From Chryseobacterium gleum (GTDB taxonomy: Bacteria; Bacteroidota; Bacteroidia; Flavobacteriales_D; Crocinitomicaceae): a stretch of DNA of 64,000 nt. Below the pieces are notes generated by a model. It saw only the letters and a list, made by a program, of their open reading frames with translations. It was not told the DNA's origin and did not search any database. Below, one piece after another: positions 1 through 8,467 of the stretch (positions within the stretch are counted from its first letter, which is position 1; every line of letters starts with the position of its first letter). The stretch is from the NCBI GenBank assembly GCA_945897805.1, contig CAMDFX010000006.1:105220-169219 (forward strand). The letters run 5' to 3'. The position numbers and the translations under genes are program-made.

Positions 1-1
1 T

Positions 2-223
2 AACATTCTTTCTATCAGAAACAGAAATGTCTTGGGAATTGAAAATAATTCAATTGAAGTCGGACAAAGAGCAGATTTAACGATTTTTTCTCCAAATGAA
101 AAATGGACTTTTGAAAAAAAGGATGTCGTTTCTTCGACTTATAATTCACCGTTTATTGGAAAAGTTTTGACCGGAAATATCCTAGGAATCATAAATAACG
201 GTAAATTAGCAATCAAAGAATAA
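2..223 (+). CDS. pyrC: Dihydroorotase, C-terminal fragment (cut by window edge)
   Basis: The reading frame is open from the first bases of the window, so only the last ~73 residues are present. They carry the typical end of a dihydroorotase/amidohydrolase: a segment reading GQRADLTIF, then a tryptophan, then a NSPFIGKVLTG-like stretch and a closing INNGK motif. This tail forms the small beta-sandwich domain that packs on the metal-dependent barrel; the catalytic residues lie upstream, outside the window. The enzyme would close carbamoyl-aspartate to dihydroorotate in pyrimidine synthesis. The next gene follows after 6 bases on the same strand, suggesting co-transcription. Another amidohydrolase of the same superfamily (for example an allantoinase-like protein) cannot be excluded from this tail alone. 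Confidence 0.75.
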   Translation, partial: NILSIRNRNVLGIENNSIEVGQRADLTIFSPNEKWTFEKKDVVSSTYNSPFIGKVLTGNILGIINNGKLAIKE

Positions 224-229
224 AGCTCA

Positions 230-796
230 ATGACTAAAAAAACAGCTTTTTTAAAACAATTTTGGCAAGAAAAGAAAATGGTTGGAGCGATGAGCCCCAG
301 CTCTAAATATTTGGCGCATAAAATGCTCAGAAATATCGATTTCAAAAAAGCAAAAGTCATTGTTGAACTTGGACCAGGAACAGGCGTTTTCACGAAGAAA
401 CTTTTAGAATTCATGCAACCAGATGCAAAATTGCTGGTTTTTGAATTAAATGATACTTTTTACGAACAATTAAAGGAAGAAATTACCGACGATAGAATGA
501 TCCTAATTCACGACAGTGCTGAATTCATTCAAAAATATTTAAGTGACGCTGGTTTTATTCACGTTGATTACATCATTTCCTCTCTTCCTTTGGCAGTTTT
601 TCCAAATAAATTGAAAACGAATATCATCAATGTTTCTTATGAAACCCTAAAAAATCAAGGAAAATACATCCAATTTCAATATTCTCTCAATTCAAAAAGA
701 CTTTTGGAAAATAGATTTGACGCTGTTCATTTGGCTTTTACACCTCTAAATTTTCCACCTGCATTCGTCTATACTTGCATCAAAGACAAAGCTTAA
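230..796 (+). CDS. SAM-dependent methyltransferase, PmtA / rRNA-dimethylase-like
   Basis: A 188-residue class I methyltransferase. Motif I is plain at about residues 44-53 (VIVELGPGTGVF), with an acidic motif II (VFELN) about 25 residues later. The N-terminal FLKQFWQEKK and SPSSKYLA segments are typical of the small COG3963-type family annotated as phospholipid N-methyltransferase or rRNA adenine dimethylase-like. The DxxxSSLPL segment (DYIISSLPL) sits where the catalytic NPPY/NLPY loop lies in dimethylases. It is probably soluble and cytoplasmic with no signal peptide. It starts at an ATG 6 bases after the dihydroorotase stop. The substrate (phosphatidylethanolamine or another amine) cannot be decided from the sequence. 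Confidence 0.75.
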   Translation: MTKKTAFLKQFWQEKKMVGAMSPSSKYLAHKMLRNIDFKKAKVIVELGPGTGVFTKKLLEFMQPDAKLLVFELNDTFYEQLKEEITDDRMILIHDSAEFIQKYLSDAGFIHVDYIISSLPLAVFPNKLKTNIINVSYETLKNQGKYIQFQYSLNSKRLLENRFDAVHLAFTPLNFPPAFVYTCIKDKA

Positions 797-805
797 ATTT
801 TTATT

Positions 806-1399
806 TTGGTTAAATTCAGCTATTTTGTTGTTCACAAACCTTATGGTTACATTTCCCAATTTTCAGGAGAAAAAAATGTTTTGACATTGCAAAATTTAAT
901 TGCAGAAAATCAATTAAACAACTTTTCTAAAGATATTTATCCCGTTGGAAGACTTGACAAAGACAGCGAAGGTTTGCTTCTGTTAACAAACGACAATCAA
1001 CTCAAAACAAATTTATTAGACCCAAAAAATGAACATTTCAAAACTTATTGGGTTCAAGTAGAAGGTGAAATTTCAGAGGAGGCAATTTTCAAATTGAAAT
1101 CTGGTGGCATTGAAATCAAGCACAATGGGAAATCACATAGTTGTTTGCCTGCAAAAGCTTCAAAATTAGAAAATATCGAAATTCAGGAACGCAATCCACC
1201 GATTCGTTTTCGAGCAAATATTCCAACTTCTTGGATTGAAATTCAACTTCGAGAAGGAAAAAATCGACAAATAAGAAAAATGACTGCTGCTGTCGGTTTT
1301 CCAACGTTGCGCTTAATTCGAGTTGGAATTCAAAAATTAGAAATTATCCAATTTCCATTAGGAACTGTGACAGAAATCAAATTGAAGGAAATTCAATGA
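806..1399 (+). CDS. 23S rRNA pseudouridine synthase, RluE-type
   Basis: A compact 197-residue RsuA/RluE-family pseudouridine synthase without the N-terminal S4 domain, matching the short RluE architecture. The family signature GRLDKDSEGLLLLT is at about residues 49-62; the aspartate of RLD is the expected catalytic nucleophile. A second conserved block, LREGKNRQIRKM, is near residue 150. The enzyme isomerises a uridine in 23S rRNA (U2457 in E. coli RluE). The only reasonable start is a TTG at 806, 9 bases after the previous stop, because the conserved FVVHKPYG motif begins at residue 7. The gene is convergent with the B12 operon, and the two stop codons are one base apart with no terminator between them. 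Confidence 0.88.
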   Translation: MVKFSYFVVHKPYGYISQFSGEKNVLTLQNLIAENQLNNFSKDIYPVGRLDKDSEGLLLLTNDNQLKTNLLDPKNEHFKTYWVQVEGEISEEAIFKLKSGGIEIKHNGKSHSCLPAKASKLENIEIQERNPPIRFRANIPTSWIEIQLREGKNRQIRKMTAAVGFPTLRLIRVGIQKLEIIQFPLGTVTEIKLKEIQ

Positions 1400-1400
1400 T

Positions 1401-2384
1401 CTATTCAAGAATTAATTTCTTGCTACTTCTCCCCGATTCTGAATTGATATTCAGCATATAAACACCTTTTTCTAAGTTTTGTAAATTTACTTTTATAAAG
1501 CTTTCAACTGAAAAAGAATCTATAATTTTCCCTGAAAGATCCAAAATCTGAATATCGCAATATTCCGATGTAGCGATTGAGATTTCAGTTTTTGCAGGAT
1601 TCGGATAAATACTAAAAATTTGAACGTTTTCATTTATTCCCAAAATCCCCTGGTGTATCACTCCCACTCCATCTAAATCAAAACCGCCTGATTCAAAAGC
1701 TGTTGGGAAAGGATCATTGACCATATTTCCAAAACTATCAAAAGTGGCAAAGAGCGAATCAATCGAACCAACAACATCTACAATTCTCACATGTGTGATG
1801 TAATCTAAATTTAAAAGAGAATCTTGCGGCAAATCTGATAAATCAAAAGGCGTACCAAATCCTTGTTCATATTTTCCTGCAAAATTATTCAAATAGCGAC
1901 AATCAATGAATTCAAAACCACCAATTTGATTAGCAAAAGGAACTTCAGTGTGAGCTGGAAAACGCAGGAAATGAATACCGTCTGAACTTACTTCCACAAA
2001 TGCCAATTCTAAAAAGTTGGCTAAAAAACTATTTTCAAAAACGGCGAAATCAGCACCAATTCCATTTTTTATCGGTGCATCAAAAGTCAATGTTGCGATT
2101 CCACCATCACCTAAACTCACAATATCAGCACTATTTCCTTCTGCTTGATACAATGCAGCTTCAGGAAGTCCATAAGTTGCTTTATTTACATCATTTAGCG
2201 CAAAATTGGTATCAGAAATATTCAAAAATCCCCGAGTCAATTCTATTCCAGTAGCCCAACTGACAAAGATATTGCTGTCTTTTGAAATAGCATTCGTTCC
2301 GCTTTCATTCGCCGCAGGAGCGTAAGATTGGCTATGAATTGAGAAAGAAATCAATCCAACGAAAAAAGTAATTATTCTACTCAT
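1401..2384 (-). CDS. T9SS-exported surface protein of the B12-uptake operon
   Basis: A 327-residue secreted protein. Residues 1-18 form a signal peptide (basic start, hydrophobic core, SIHSQS cleavage region). The ~230-residue body has Gly/Asp-rich motifs (VSLGDGG, FAVFEN, FVEVSSDG) suggesting a calcium-rich beta-sandwich; proteins with these motifs are often found beside BtuB/BtuG-type genes. The last ~75 residues are a T9SS type A sorting domain: IYPNP, then ILDLSGK, then LEKGVYML and a basic end. It is the last gene of the riboswitch-led operon and overlaps the BtuG-like gene by 8 bases, so it is probably translationally coupled. A role in binding corrinoids at the cell surface is inferred from context only. 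Confidence 0.8.
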   Translation of the reverse strand: MSRIITFFVGLISFSIHSQSYAPAANESGTNAISKDSNIFVSWATGIELTRGFLNISDTNFALNDVNKATYGLPEAALYQAEGNSADIVSLGDGGIATLTFDAPIKNGIGADFAVFENSFLANFLELAFVEVSSDGIHFLRFPAHTEVPFANQIGGFEFIDCRYLNNFAGKYEQGFGTPFDLSDLPQDSLLNLDYITHVRIVDVVGSIDSLFATFDSFGNMVNDPFPTAFESGGFDLDGVGVIHQGILGINENVQIFSIYPNPAKTEISIATSEYCDIQILDLSGKIIDSFSVESFIKVNLQNLEKGVYMLNINSESGRSSKKLILE

Positions 2385-3417
2385 AAATCAAGATTGAATT
2401 TGGATTTAAACCAACATGAAATTGGCTTAAAAAATCTCCATTAACGTTGTACTTCAAAATATTTCCGGTATTGGTATAACCCTTTGAATCAAACAAATAT
2501 ATCTGTTGACTTGAACTTCTGAAATACGTATTTGAAAGCGTCGTAATTGAAGAATTATTGATAAAATTATCGTTTATCAATACATCAGTTTCTGCGTTGA
2601 AAAGCATCAATTTATTATTGTTTAAAATCAATAATCTGTTGTTCATCAATGCAATTTTGGAAGCATCGAAATCGTAACTTTCCAAAACTGTAAAATTATT
2701 TTGGTCGATTTTTTTCATGCGAGATGGAATCGTTGAGTAATTTCCTCTGGAAATAACATAAACGTCTCCTTGTCCATCCGTCACAATTGAACCTGGATTT
2801 TTTCCAACCACAATTTTTGTCAATTCTGTTTTTGAATTCAAATCAACCACGGAAACGGTAGAATCCAACACTAGCGCGTTCAAACCTCCTGAATTGGAGA
2901 CAAATAAATATTGACCAGAAATCGTCATTTGATCAGGATTAAGTCCTACGGGAATTCTTGATTCGATTTGAAAAGTGGCAGTATCCATCACATCTACAAA
3001 ACCGTCAAAACAGGAAATAAATGCTTTTGAGCCAAAAAAACGAATGCTTCGAGGCTGTTTGGCGTTTCCATTTGTCTGCATTGATATTTGTTGGATTGAG
3101 TTACCAGAGATCGCATCTAAAACTTCAATCGTACTAGAAACGTTCACAACAACGTAAATTTTATTTCCGTATCTAACCATTTCATTTCCTGTATCACCCA
3201 ACAATCTTCCTGATTTTTGAGTGAAAAATTGGTCATTTGAAGTTCCTGTTCCAAAATCTACCCAAGTCAAACTAGAATTATTTAGCTGAAACAATCCTTC
3301 ATTGAGCACCAACATGCCATTTTTAAGTATTGCTGGAGATTCAATTGTTTCTTCTTTTTTACAAGAATAAAATACCACCAACAAACTGATTAATAGTATA
3401 TATTTAATGAATTTCAT
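2377..3417 (-). CDS. btuG: BtuG-like beta-propeller lipoprotein (cobalamin capture)
   Basis: A 346-residue lipoprotein: hydrophobic N-terminus ending in a lipobox (VFYSC, Cys19), followed by KKEE, which resembles the charged signal that sends Bacteroidota lipoproteins to the outer surface. The rest is a repeated pattern of four-stranded blades with YVVNVSSTIEVLD- and LFVSNSGG-like motifs, typical of YncE/BtuG-type seven-bladed propellers. In Bacteroides, BtuG binds cobalamin with very high affinity and caps the TonB receptor BtuB. Here the gene overlaps the receptor gene by 14 bases and lies behind a cobalamin riboswitch, which strongly supports the same job. The symbol rests on fold plus context; ligand-binding residues were not checked. 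Confidence 0.8.
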   Translation of the reverse strand: MKFIKYILLISLLVVFYSCKKEETIESPAILKNGMLVLNEGLFQLNNSSLTWVDFGTGTSNDQFFTQKSGRLLGDTGNEMVRYGNKIYVVVNVSSTIEVLDAISGNSIQQISMQTNGNAKQPRSIRFFGSKAFISCFDGFVDVMDTATFQIESRIPVGLNPDQMTISGQYLFVSNSGGLNALVLDSTVSVVDLNSKTELTKIVVGKNPGSIVTDGQGDVYVISRGNYSTIPSRMKKIDQNNFTVLESYDFDASKIALMNNRLLILNNNKLMLFNAETDVLINDNFINNSSITTLSNTYFRSSSQQIYLFDSKGYTNTGNILKYNVNGDFLSQFHVGLNPNSILIYE

Positions 3418-5422
3418 AATTCAAGGAAATTAATAAATTAGTGCCCGGCATCACATAATAGCGGACAAATGCATAGGTTTGATTCAGTATATTTTTTACA
3501 TTCAAACTCAATCTCAAACTTTGTGTATTTGGCAAGGTAAAAGTGTGATAAATCGAAGCATCGAAAACATAAAATCCATCTATTCTATTGGCTTGGATAT
3601 TTTCATTCAACGCATAACGATTAGAAGTTGCCAAGCCAGAAATTGTAATTCCACTTTTGGATTTATGAGTGACTGTGAAATCAGCATTCAAAGTGTGTTG
3701 AGGTAAATAAGGCAACTGATTTTTATAGGTTGGCGAATTTTTATCTGATAAATCTTCCACCTTTTGGAACGAATAATTGACATTGGTTTCTAGTTTCAAT
3801 TCTGAAAAATTTCGTGTATGATTGAACTGAAAATCAGCACCAAAAACCTGCGCTTTGCCAATATTTTGAATTGACCAAATGAATAAATTTTTGGTTGGAA
3901 TGGCGACAATTTTATTTTCTACCAAGTTATAATAGGCATCTAATCTAAATTTGATCAGATTTCGGTGAATACTGTAATTATGAAAATTGCCAATATTGAA
4001 TTGATTTGCAATTTCTGGCTTCAGATTCAAATTCCCCAACGTATTATAATACAATTCATTGAACGTTGGAATTCGAAAAGATCGCTTCGCCCAAAAATTC
4101 AATCCACCAATGAAATACCTCCATTTTTCAGTTTGAAATGAGGCAAAAGGCGTAAAAACCAATCGCTTGATATTATTTCCTGTAATTGACTGCTTGTCAA
4201 CAAAAAACTGTTCTCCAACTTGAAGAACTAAATTAGATCTATTCCAATTTTTTTCGGTACCAAAAACTGCCTTTAATTGATATCTTTCAGGAGCTAAAAT
4301 TGCAGGTAAATTGCTGTTTAGCAAACTATAGCTCTGTTCAACTCCTCCAAAATAAATCAATTTTAATTTCTTCGATGAAGTAATTTCTATTATTTGGTAG
4401 ACAGAATCAAGTTCTCTTCTTTTTATGGACAATTTTCTGAATGAAAATCCATTTACAAAATGAGTATTGTAATATCTATTATCCAAGTAACCTGCAGTAT
4501 TTAAATAAGTTGAATCAATATAAATCAATTGTTCATTGCGCATTGAAGCATAAATTCTGAAAGGAAAAACTTGATCAAATCGGGTAAAATCTGCATTGAA
4601 TTGATTTGTCACATTTTTTAATCGTTGATTTGCAATATCATTATACAAAATCACAGCACCAGGAAGTCCTTTGTCAGATTGATTGAATTGATTGTTGATT
4701 CTAAAAACACTTTTACCCACTCTAAATCCTGATGAAAAACCGCCAAAACCTTCTTTAAAATCATTGTTGAGTCGCTTTCCTTGGTACAATTGATTCCCAT
4801 TTTCAATTTCGAAGTCATATCTGCCCGCAGCTTCGCGGTATTTGCCCATTAAAGAGAAAAAACTGCGATTATTGTTTACTTTCATTGCTAAATATGAATC
4901 AATTTGACCGAAAGAACCAACTTTTAACGCTGATCTAACTTGGTATTTGGGCATCGCAAAACTACTTTCAAAAGTTTCAATGCTAAGGCAACTTCCGCCG
5001 ATTAATGCAGAGATAGGATTTAAAAATCCCTGTGTGCCACCAATTGAAAGTGTAATTTTTTCTATGCTTTCAGTTTGAATATTACTCAAATCAAGTTGAC
5101 CAGTTTGGGTATTTTGCAATGAAAAACCATCCACTACAATTCCTGTTTGATTTCCATTTATTCCTCTAACTGAGATGGTTTTCATTCCGCCCAAACCACC
5201 GTAACTTTTCAATGAAACACCAACAAAGCGCTGCAACAATTGGCCTACATCTTCTGGTTGCAACGCTCTAATTTGCGATTTATTCAACTTTTGAACCTGA
5301 GAGTTTTCTATTTCAACGCGAAAATCAATCACCTCAATAGTGTCCAATTGATGACCCAATCTTTGGGCAAAAGTAGCCAAAGAAAAAAGTATCAAATAAA
5401 TGAAAATGAGGAATTTGAACAT
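3404..5422 (-). CDS. btuB: TonB-dependent outer-membrane receptor, BtuB-like
   Basis: About 672 residues with a signal peptide ending near ATFAQ. The plug domain spans roughly residues 30-140: TIEVIDF, a PEDVGQLLQRFVGVSL segment, SVRGINGNQTGIVVDG and a closing IEKITLSIGG. A ~530-residue beta-barrel follows with many alternating aromatic strands and an IPTFNELYY motif common to vitamin/siderophore receptors. The length matches BtuB-type receptors rather than long SusC-type ones, and no carboxypeptidase-like N-terminal domain is present. The cobalamin riboswitch upstream and the BtuG-like partner point to cobalamin or another corrinoid as substrate. I chose the ATG at 5422; a TTG four codons upstream is also possible. 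It starts 15 bases after the preceding stop. Confidence 0.9.
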   Translation of the reverse strand: MFKFLIFIYLILFSLATFAQRLGHQLDTIEVIDFRVEIENSQVQKLNKSQIRALQPEDVGQLLQRFVGVSLKSYGGLGGMKTISVRGINGNQTGIVVDGFSLQNTQTGQLDLSNIQTESIEKITLSIGGTQGFLNPISALIGGSCLSIETFESSFAMPKYQVRSALKVGSFGQIDSYLAMKVNNNRSFFSLMGKYREAAGRYDFEIENGNQLYQGKRLNNDFKEGFGGFSSGFRVGKSVFRINNQFNQSDKGLPGAVILYNDIANQRLKNVTNQFNADFTRFDQVFPFRIYASMRNEQLIYIDSTYLNTAGYLDNRYYNTHFVNGFSFRKLSIKRRELDSVYQIIEITSSKKLKLIYFGGVEQSYSLLNSNLPAILAPERYQLKAVFGTEKNWNRSNLVLQVGEQFFVDKQSITGNNIKRLVFTPFASFQTEKWRYFIGGLNFWAKRSFRIPTFNELYYNTLGNLNLKPEIANQFNIGNFHNYSIHRNLIKFRLDAYYNLVENKIVAIPTKNLFIWSIQNIGKAQVFGADFQFNHTRNFSELKLETNVNYSFQKVEDLSDKNSPTYKNQLPYLPQHTLNADFTVTHKSKSGITISGLATSNRYALNENIQANRIDGFYVFDASIYHTFTLPNTQSLRLSLNVKNILNQTYAFVRYYVMPGTNLLISLNYEIH

Positions 5423-5437
5423 GATTAAAACCAAATG

Positions 5438-6397
5438 TTATTTTATCAATTTCTGGCAAGAAATAATTCCCTCTTTAGTCATCTGAACAAAATAGGTTCC
5501 TGATTCTAGATTGGAAACATCTATTTTAGAAAATTCTTGGTGTTCAAAAGATTGAAAAACTTTTCCTGTTAGGTCAACAATTTGAACTTTTCCGTTTCCG
5601 CCTTGAATTGATAGCCAATCATTGATCGGACTTGGATAAATTTTGAATTCTTGTTTTGCATGCTCTGAAATATTTTCCAGTGGAATAAAATCCAAATCAT
5701 CTAGCGCAAAATAAGCTGGAGTATTCATCCCAAAATCACCAACATCTGATGATTGCAATTCAAAACTCAAACCATAAACATTCTCTAAAGATGTCAAATC
5801 AACAGATTTCCAAGTGTTTAAAATGAAATCTTGCGCATTGTCTGCAAATCGAAAATCAGCCAAATAAACATCAACAGAACCTGTAATTTCATCTACTGAA
5901 TTCAAACCATTGATGGTCAATTTGAAAAAATCTTCGCCGTTAGTGCTATCAGCAATACCTTGCGCATTATTTAGAGATCCAAACTTTTTAGCATAAGCAT
6001 CACCGTCTCGCATCGAAATTCCTGCAAAGGTTGTGTTGGTAATTTTTGCAGTTTGTGGCATTCCAAGCTGCGGAAATGTAATTTTACCTGTGGGGTAGCA
6101 AATCGCATATTTTTCACTTGAATCAGCGCCTGAACCGGCAAAGGCACTGTATTGGTTTGAATAACCAGGAGTTGTTATGTCTGTCATATTGGAATAAACA
6201 AAGCCATTCCAATAGCCGCCAGCATCAGTATAATCGTTGGAAAAATAAATTCCCATGGCATTAAAACCGCCAGCGCCATCTGAACCGTTGTAATACGATT
6301 CTGCCTGTGGCAAAGTTAAACTCTCAAAATTAACGAATTGTGCGCTTGTGAACATCGCAATTGATGCGAAACAAGCAGTAAATACAATCTTCTTCAT
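5438..6397 (-). CDS. DUF4465-like secreted protein with T9SS sorting domain (BtuH-like)
   Basis: First gene behind the cobalamin riboswitch; 319 residues. Residues 1-19 are a signal peptide (TSAQ). The body starts FVNFESLTL and contains DGAGGF, GYWNGFVYSN, and a late YFALDDLDF motif, the layout I associate with DUF4465 proteins. I recall that BtuH, a cobalamin-binding surface protein of Bacteroides, belongs to that family; this should be verified by profile search. Unlike a lipoprotein it ends in a T9SS type A domain (IYPSP, IVDLTGKVF, LESGTYFVQM). It would be exported across the outer membrane and anchored or released there. The TonB receptor gene follows after 15 bases. Confidence 0.75.
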   Translation of the reverse strand: MKKIVFTACFASIAMFTSAQFVNFESLTLPQAESYYNGSDGAGGFNAMGIYFSNDYTDAGGYWNGFVYSNMTDITTPGYSNQYSAFAGSGADSSEKYAICYPTGKITFPQLGMPQTAKITNTTFAGISMRDGDAYAKKFGSLNNAQGIADSTNGEDFFKLTINGLNSVDEITGSVDVYLADFRFADNAQDFILNTWKSVDLTSLENVYGLSFELQSSDVGDFGMNTPAYFALDDLDFIPLENISEHAKQEFKIYPSPINDWLSIQGGNGKVQIVDLTGKVFQSFEHQEFSKIDVSNLESGTYFVQMTKEGIISCQKLIK

Positions 6398-6518
6398 ACA
6401 TTATTTATTAAATAAAAAATAATACTAAGAAGAAATCAGGGACAGAAAATGCCCTTAAAAACAGATGAACCGTAAAGTAAATCCGACTTTATTCTGAAGT
6501 CTTCATTCAAAGATTATT

Positions 6519-6676
6519 GGCAGATATTCTGACTTGCTCCAACTCTATTTCGCCTTCCCATCCTTGGCCTTCGGACAGTGACATATTGAAATAGATTTTA
6601 CAGAACTTACAGCTGCAGATACAGTTCTCGATTTACACGAGATTCCCTTTTAATCCAAAAAGATGGTACCAAAAAT
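6519..6676 (-). promoter_or_regulatory. Cobalamin riboswitch
   Basis: Reading the minus strand from about 6676 downwards, the consensus pieces appear in the right order: TTGGTACC, then TTAAAAGGGAATC, the GTGTAAATCGAGAA region, then CTGTATCTGCAGCTGTAAG, CACTG, GGGAAGGC, and the 3' B12 box AAGTCAGAATATCTGCC (ending near 6519). This is the canonical adenosyl/hydroxocobalamin riboswitch core. It sits ~120 bases before the ATG at 6397, so cobalamin would turn down the four-gene uptake operon. The 120-base leader after the box contains a GAAG/CTTC mini-hairpin but no T-rich terminator, so control is more likely translational or by another structure. Confidence 0.95.
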
Positions 6677-6682
6677 CTGAAA

Positions 6683-6690
6683 CAAAGGTA
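6683..6690 (-). promoter_or_regulatory. Probable -7 promoter element of the B12 operon
   Basis: On the minus strand the octamer TACCTTTG fits the Bacteroidota -7 consensus TAnnTTTG. It lies a few bases upstream of the riboswitch 5' end, exactly where the transcript should begin. No convincing TTG -33 box was found 19 bases further upstream, where the DNA is a run of A and T. Confidence 0.6.
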
Positions 6691-6718
6691 TAGAATAAAA
6701 TATAATAAAATAGATTTA

Positions 6719-6748
6719 TTGCTATTTTTAGGAAAATACTTATATTTG
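6719..6748 (+). promoter_or_regulatory. Promoter of the 123-residue lipoprotein gene
   Basis: TTG at 6719-6721, a 19-base spacer, then TATATTTG at 6741-6748. Both boxes and the spacing fit the Bacteroidota sigma consensus (TTTG / TAnnTTTG). Transcription would start about 15 bases before the ATG at 6770. This promoter is divergent from that of the B12 operon. Confidence 0.75.
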
Positions 6749-6769
6749 TGCACACTAAAAAATTAAAAG

Positions 6770-7141
6770 ATGAAAAAAAGTTTATTTATTTTGTTAGCAG
6801 TTGTTGCTACATTTATTGCTTCTTGTTCTAAGGACGCAAAGATTAACCGTAGAATTGACGGAGAATGGAAAGTTGTATCTATCGGTGGTGCTTCGATTCC
6901 AGCAGATGAAAGTTACACTTGGAAGTTCAGTAAAGATGAAAAATTGACAGGAGATGGGACATATACTGAAGTTGATTCTTTTGGAACTTATTCTACTCCA
7001 TTTACTTATTCTGTTGGAAGCGAAAAAATTACACTAGTAATTGATGGTTTTTCTACCGTTCTTTCGGTTAATAAGTACGAAAAGAAGAAAGTTGAATTAA
7101 TTGACTCTGATGGAGATGTTTGGGTATTAGATCCTAAATAA
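6770..7141 (+). CDS. Small lipoprotein with lipocalin-like domain
   Basis: A 123-residue lipoprotein. The signal peptide ends in a lipobox IASC with Cys19 as the lipidated residue. The mature part begins with an INRRIDGEWKV segment, then alternates short beta strands (YTWKFSKDEKL, TYSVGSEKITLVI, VNKYEKKKVELID) and ends VWVLDPK. This is the pattern of the lipocalin-like domain family common in Bacteroidota small lipoproteins (WK near the start, W near the end). No ligand is known for such proteins. It is monocistronic, with its own promoter and a strong terminator just after the stop. It shares the divergent region with the B12 operon, but there is no sign that it depends on cobalamin. Confidence 0.7.
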   Translation: MKKSLFILLAVVATFIASCSKDAKINRRIDGEWKVVSIGGASIPADESYTWKFSKDEKLTGDGTYTEVDSFGTYSTPFTYSVGSEKITLVIDGFSTVLSVNKYEKKKVELIDSDGDVWVLDPK

Positions 7142-7160
7142 TATTTAATTTATAATAATT

Positions 7161-7192
7161 AAAAAAAGCCCAATTAACATTGGGCTTTTTTT
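7161..7192. terminator. Bidirectional rho-independent terminator
   Basis: An 8-bp perfect stem AGCCCAAT/ATTGGGCT (7167-7174 with 7179-7186) closes a TAAC loop. A run of A precedes the stem and a run of T follows it, so it works in either direction. It separates the lipoprotein gene (+) from the convergent aminotransferase gene (-). Confidence 0.9.
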
Positions 7193-7270
7193 TTGTAAAA
7201 ATGCTTATATTTATTAATAGAATCCAGCAAATCGTTCTTAGAATGAAGATTCTCTCGAGTCTTTTTTAAT

Positions 7271-8467
7271 TTAAACTCTTCCTGGATATACTTTCAACGC
7301 CTCTTCCAAACATTTCACCGCCTTGTGCAACGAATCTTGATTCAAAACATACGCAATTCTTGCTTCCTGAAGTCCAGCACCTTCTGTGGCATAAAAACCA
7401 TTTGCAGGCGCCATCATTACCGTTTGTCCTTCATATTCAAAATCTTCTAGTAACCATTGGCAAAATTTTTCGGCATTGTCCACTGGAAATTTAGCGACAC
7501 AATAAAAAGCGCCACTTGGCTTTGGACAAAAAACACCCGGAATTGCATTCAATCCGTCAACCATGATATTTCTTCTTGTTACATATTCTGAAACAACATC
7601 ATCGAAATATTTCTGTGGCGTTTGCAAAGCAGCTTCTGAGGCGATTTGATCAATTGTTGGGGGCGAAAGTCGCGCTTGACCGAATTTCAAAGCCGCTGAC
7701 ATGACTTCTTTATTCTTAGAAATCAATGCACCAATTCTTGCACCGCACATGGAATAACGTTTAGAAACAGAATCAATCATGATTACATTTTCTTCAATTC
7801 CTTTCAAATTCATGACAGAGAAAGGAACCGCTCCATCGTAACAAAATTCTCTGTAAACTTCATCTGCAAACAAGAACAAATCGTGTTTTTTAACGATTTC
7901 ACTCAATTGCTCTAATTCCTCTTTGGTATATAAATATCCTGTTGGATTCCCAGGATTACAAATGACTATTGCGCGGGTTTTAGAAGTTATCTTTTTCTCA
8001 AAATCTTCTACCGGAGGAAGTGCAAATCCACTTTCAATGCTAGAACCAACGGGCACAACTTTCAAACCTGCAGTAGTTGCAAATCCGTTGTAATTGGCAT
8101 AAAATGGTTCAGGAATAATTACTTCATCTCCTGGATCACAAGTAGTCATAAAACCAAAAATCAGTGCTTCAGAACCACCAGTTGTGATAATAATATCTTC
8201 AGCATTTACAGGGATTCCAGTTTTCTGATAATACAAAGCCAAATTATTTCTGTAAGACTCAAATCCTGCAGAATGGCTGTATTCAATCACTTTTTGATCA
8301 AAATTTCTAATCGCACTCAATGCAACCTCAGGAGTTTCAATATCTGGCTGACCAATATTTAAATGGTAAACGATTTTCCCTTGCTTTTTTGCTTTATCAG
8401 CATAAGGTACCAATTTTCTGATTGGAGAAGCTGGCATTTCAAGCGCCTTTTGAGATATTTTTGGCAT
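7271..8467 (-). CDS. PLP-dependent aminotransferase, class I/II (aspartate-type)
   Basis: About 398 residues of a fold-type I aminotransferase. Visible motifs: NIGQPDIETP near the start, TTGGSEAL (phosphate/cofactor pocket), CNPGNPTGYLYT (conserved Asn and the turn next to it), FADEVYREF (Asp binding the pyridine nitrogen, Tyr), and SVSKRYSMCGARIG, where the lysine forms the Schiff base and the arginine binds phosphate. A C-terminal arginine for substrate carboxylate is likely in LQEARIAYVL. I start at the ATG at 8467, because homologues begin close to PKISQKA; the frame extends 18 codons upstream to 8521. Amino donor specificity (aspartate versus broader) is not decidable here. Confidence 0.88.
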   Translation of the reverse strand: MPKISQKALEMPASPIRKLVPYADKAKKQGKIVYHLNIGQPDIETPEVALSAIRNFDQKVIEYSHSAGFESYRNNLALYYQKTGIPVNAEDIIITTGGSEALIFGFMTTCDPGDEVIIPEPFYANYNGFATTAGLKVVPVGSSIESGFALPPVEDFEKKITSKTRAIVICNPGNPTGYLYTKEELEQLSEIVKKHDLFLFADEVYREFCYDGAVPFSVMNLKGIEENVIMIDSVSKRYSMCGARIGALISKNKEVMSAALKFGQARLSPPTIDQIASEAALQTPQKYFDDVVSEYVTRRNIMVDGLNAIPGVFCPKPSGAFYCVAKFPVDNAEKFCQWLLEDFEYEGQTVMMAPANGFYATEGAGLQEARIAYVLNQDSLHKAVKCLEEALKVYPGRV

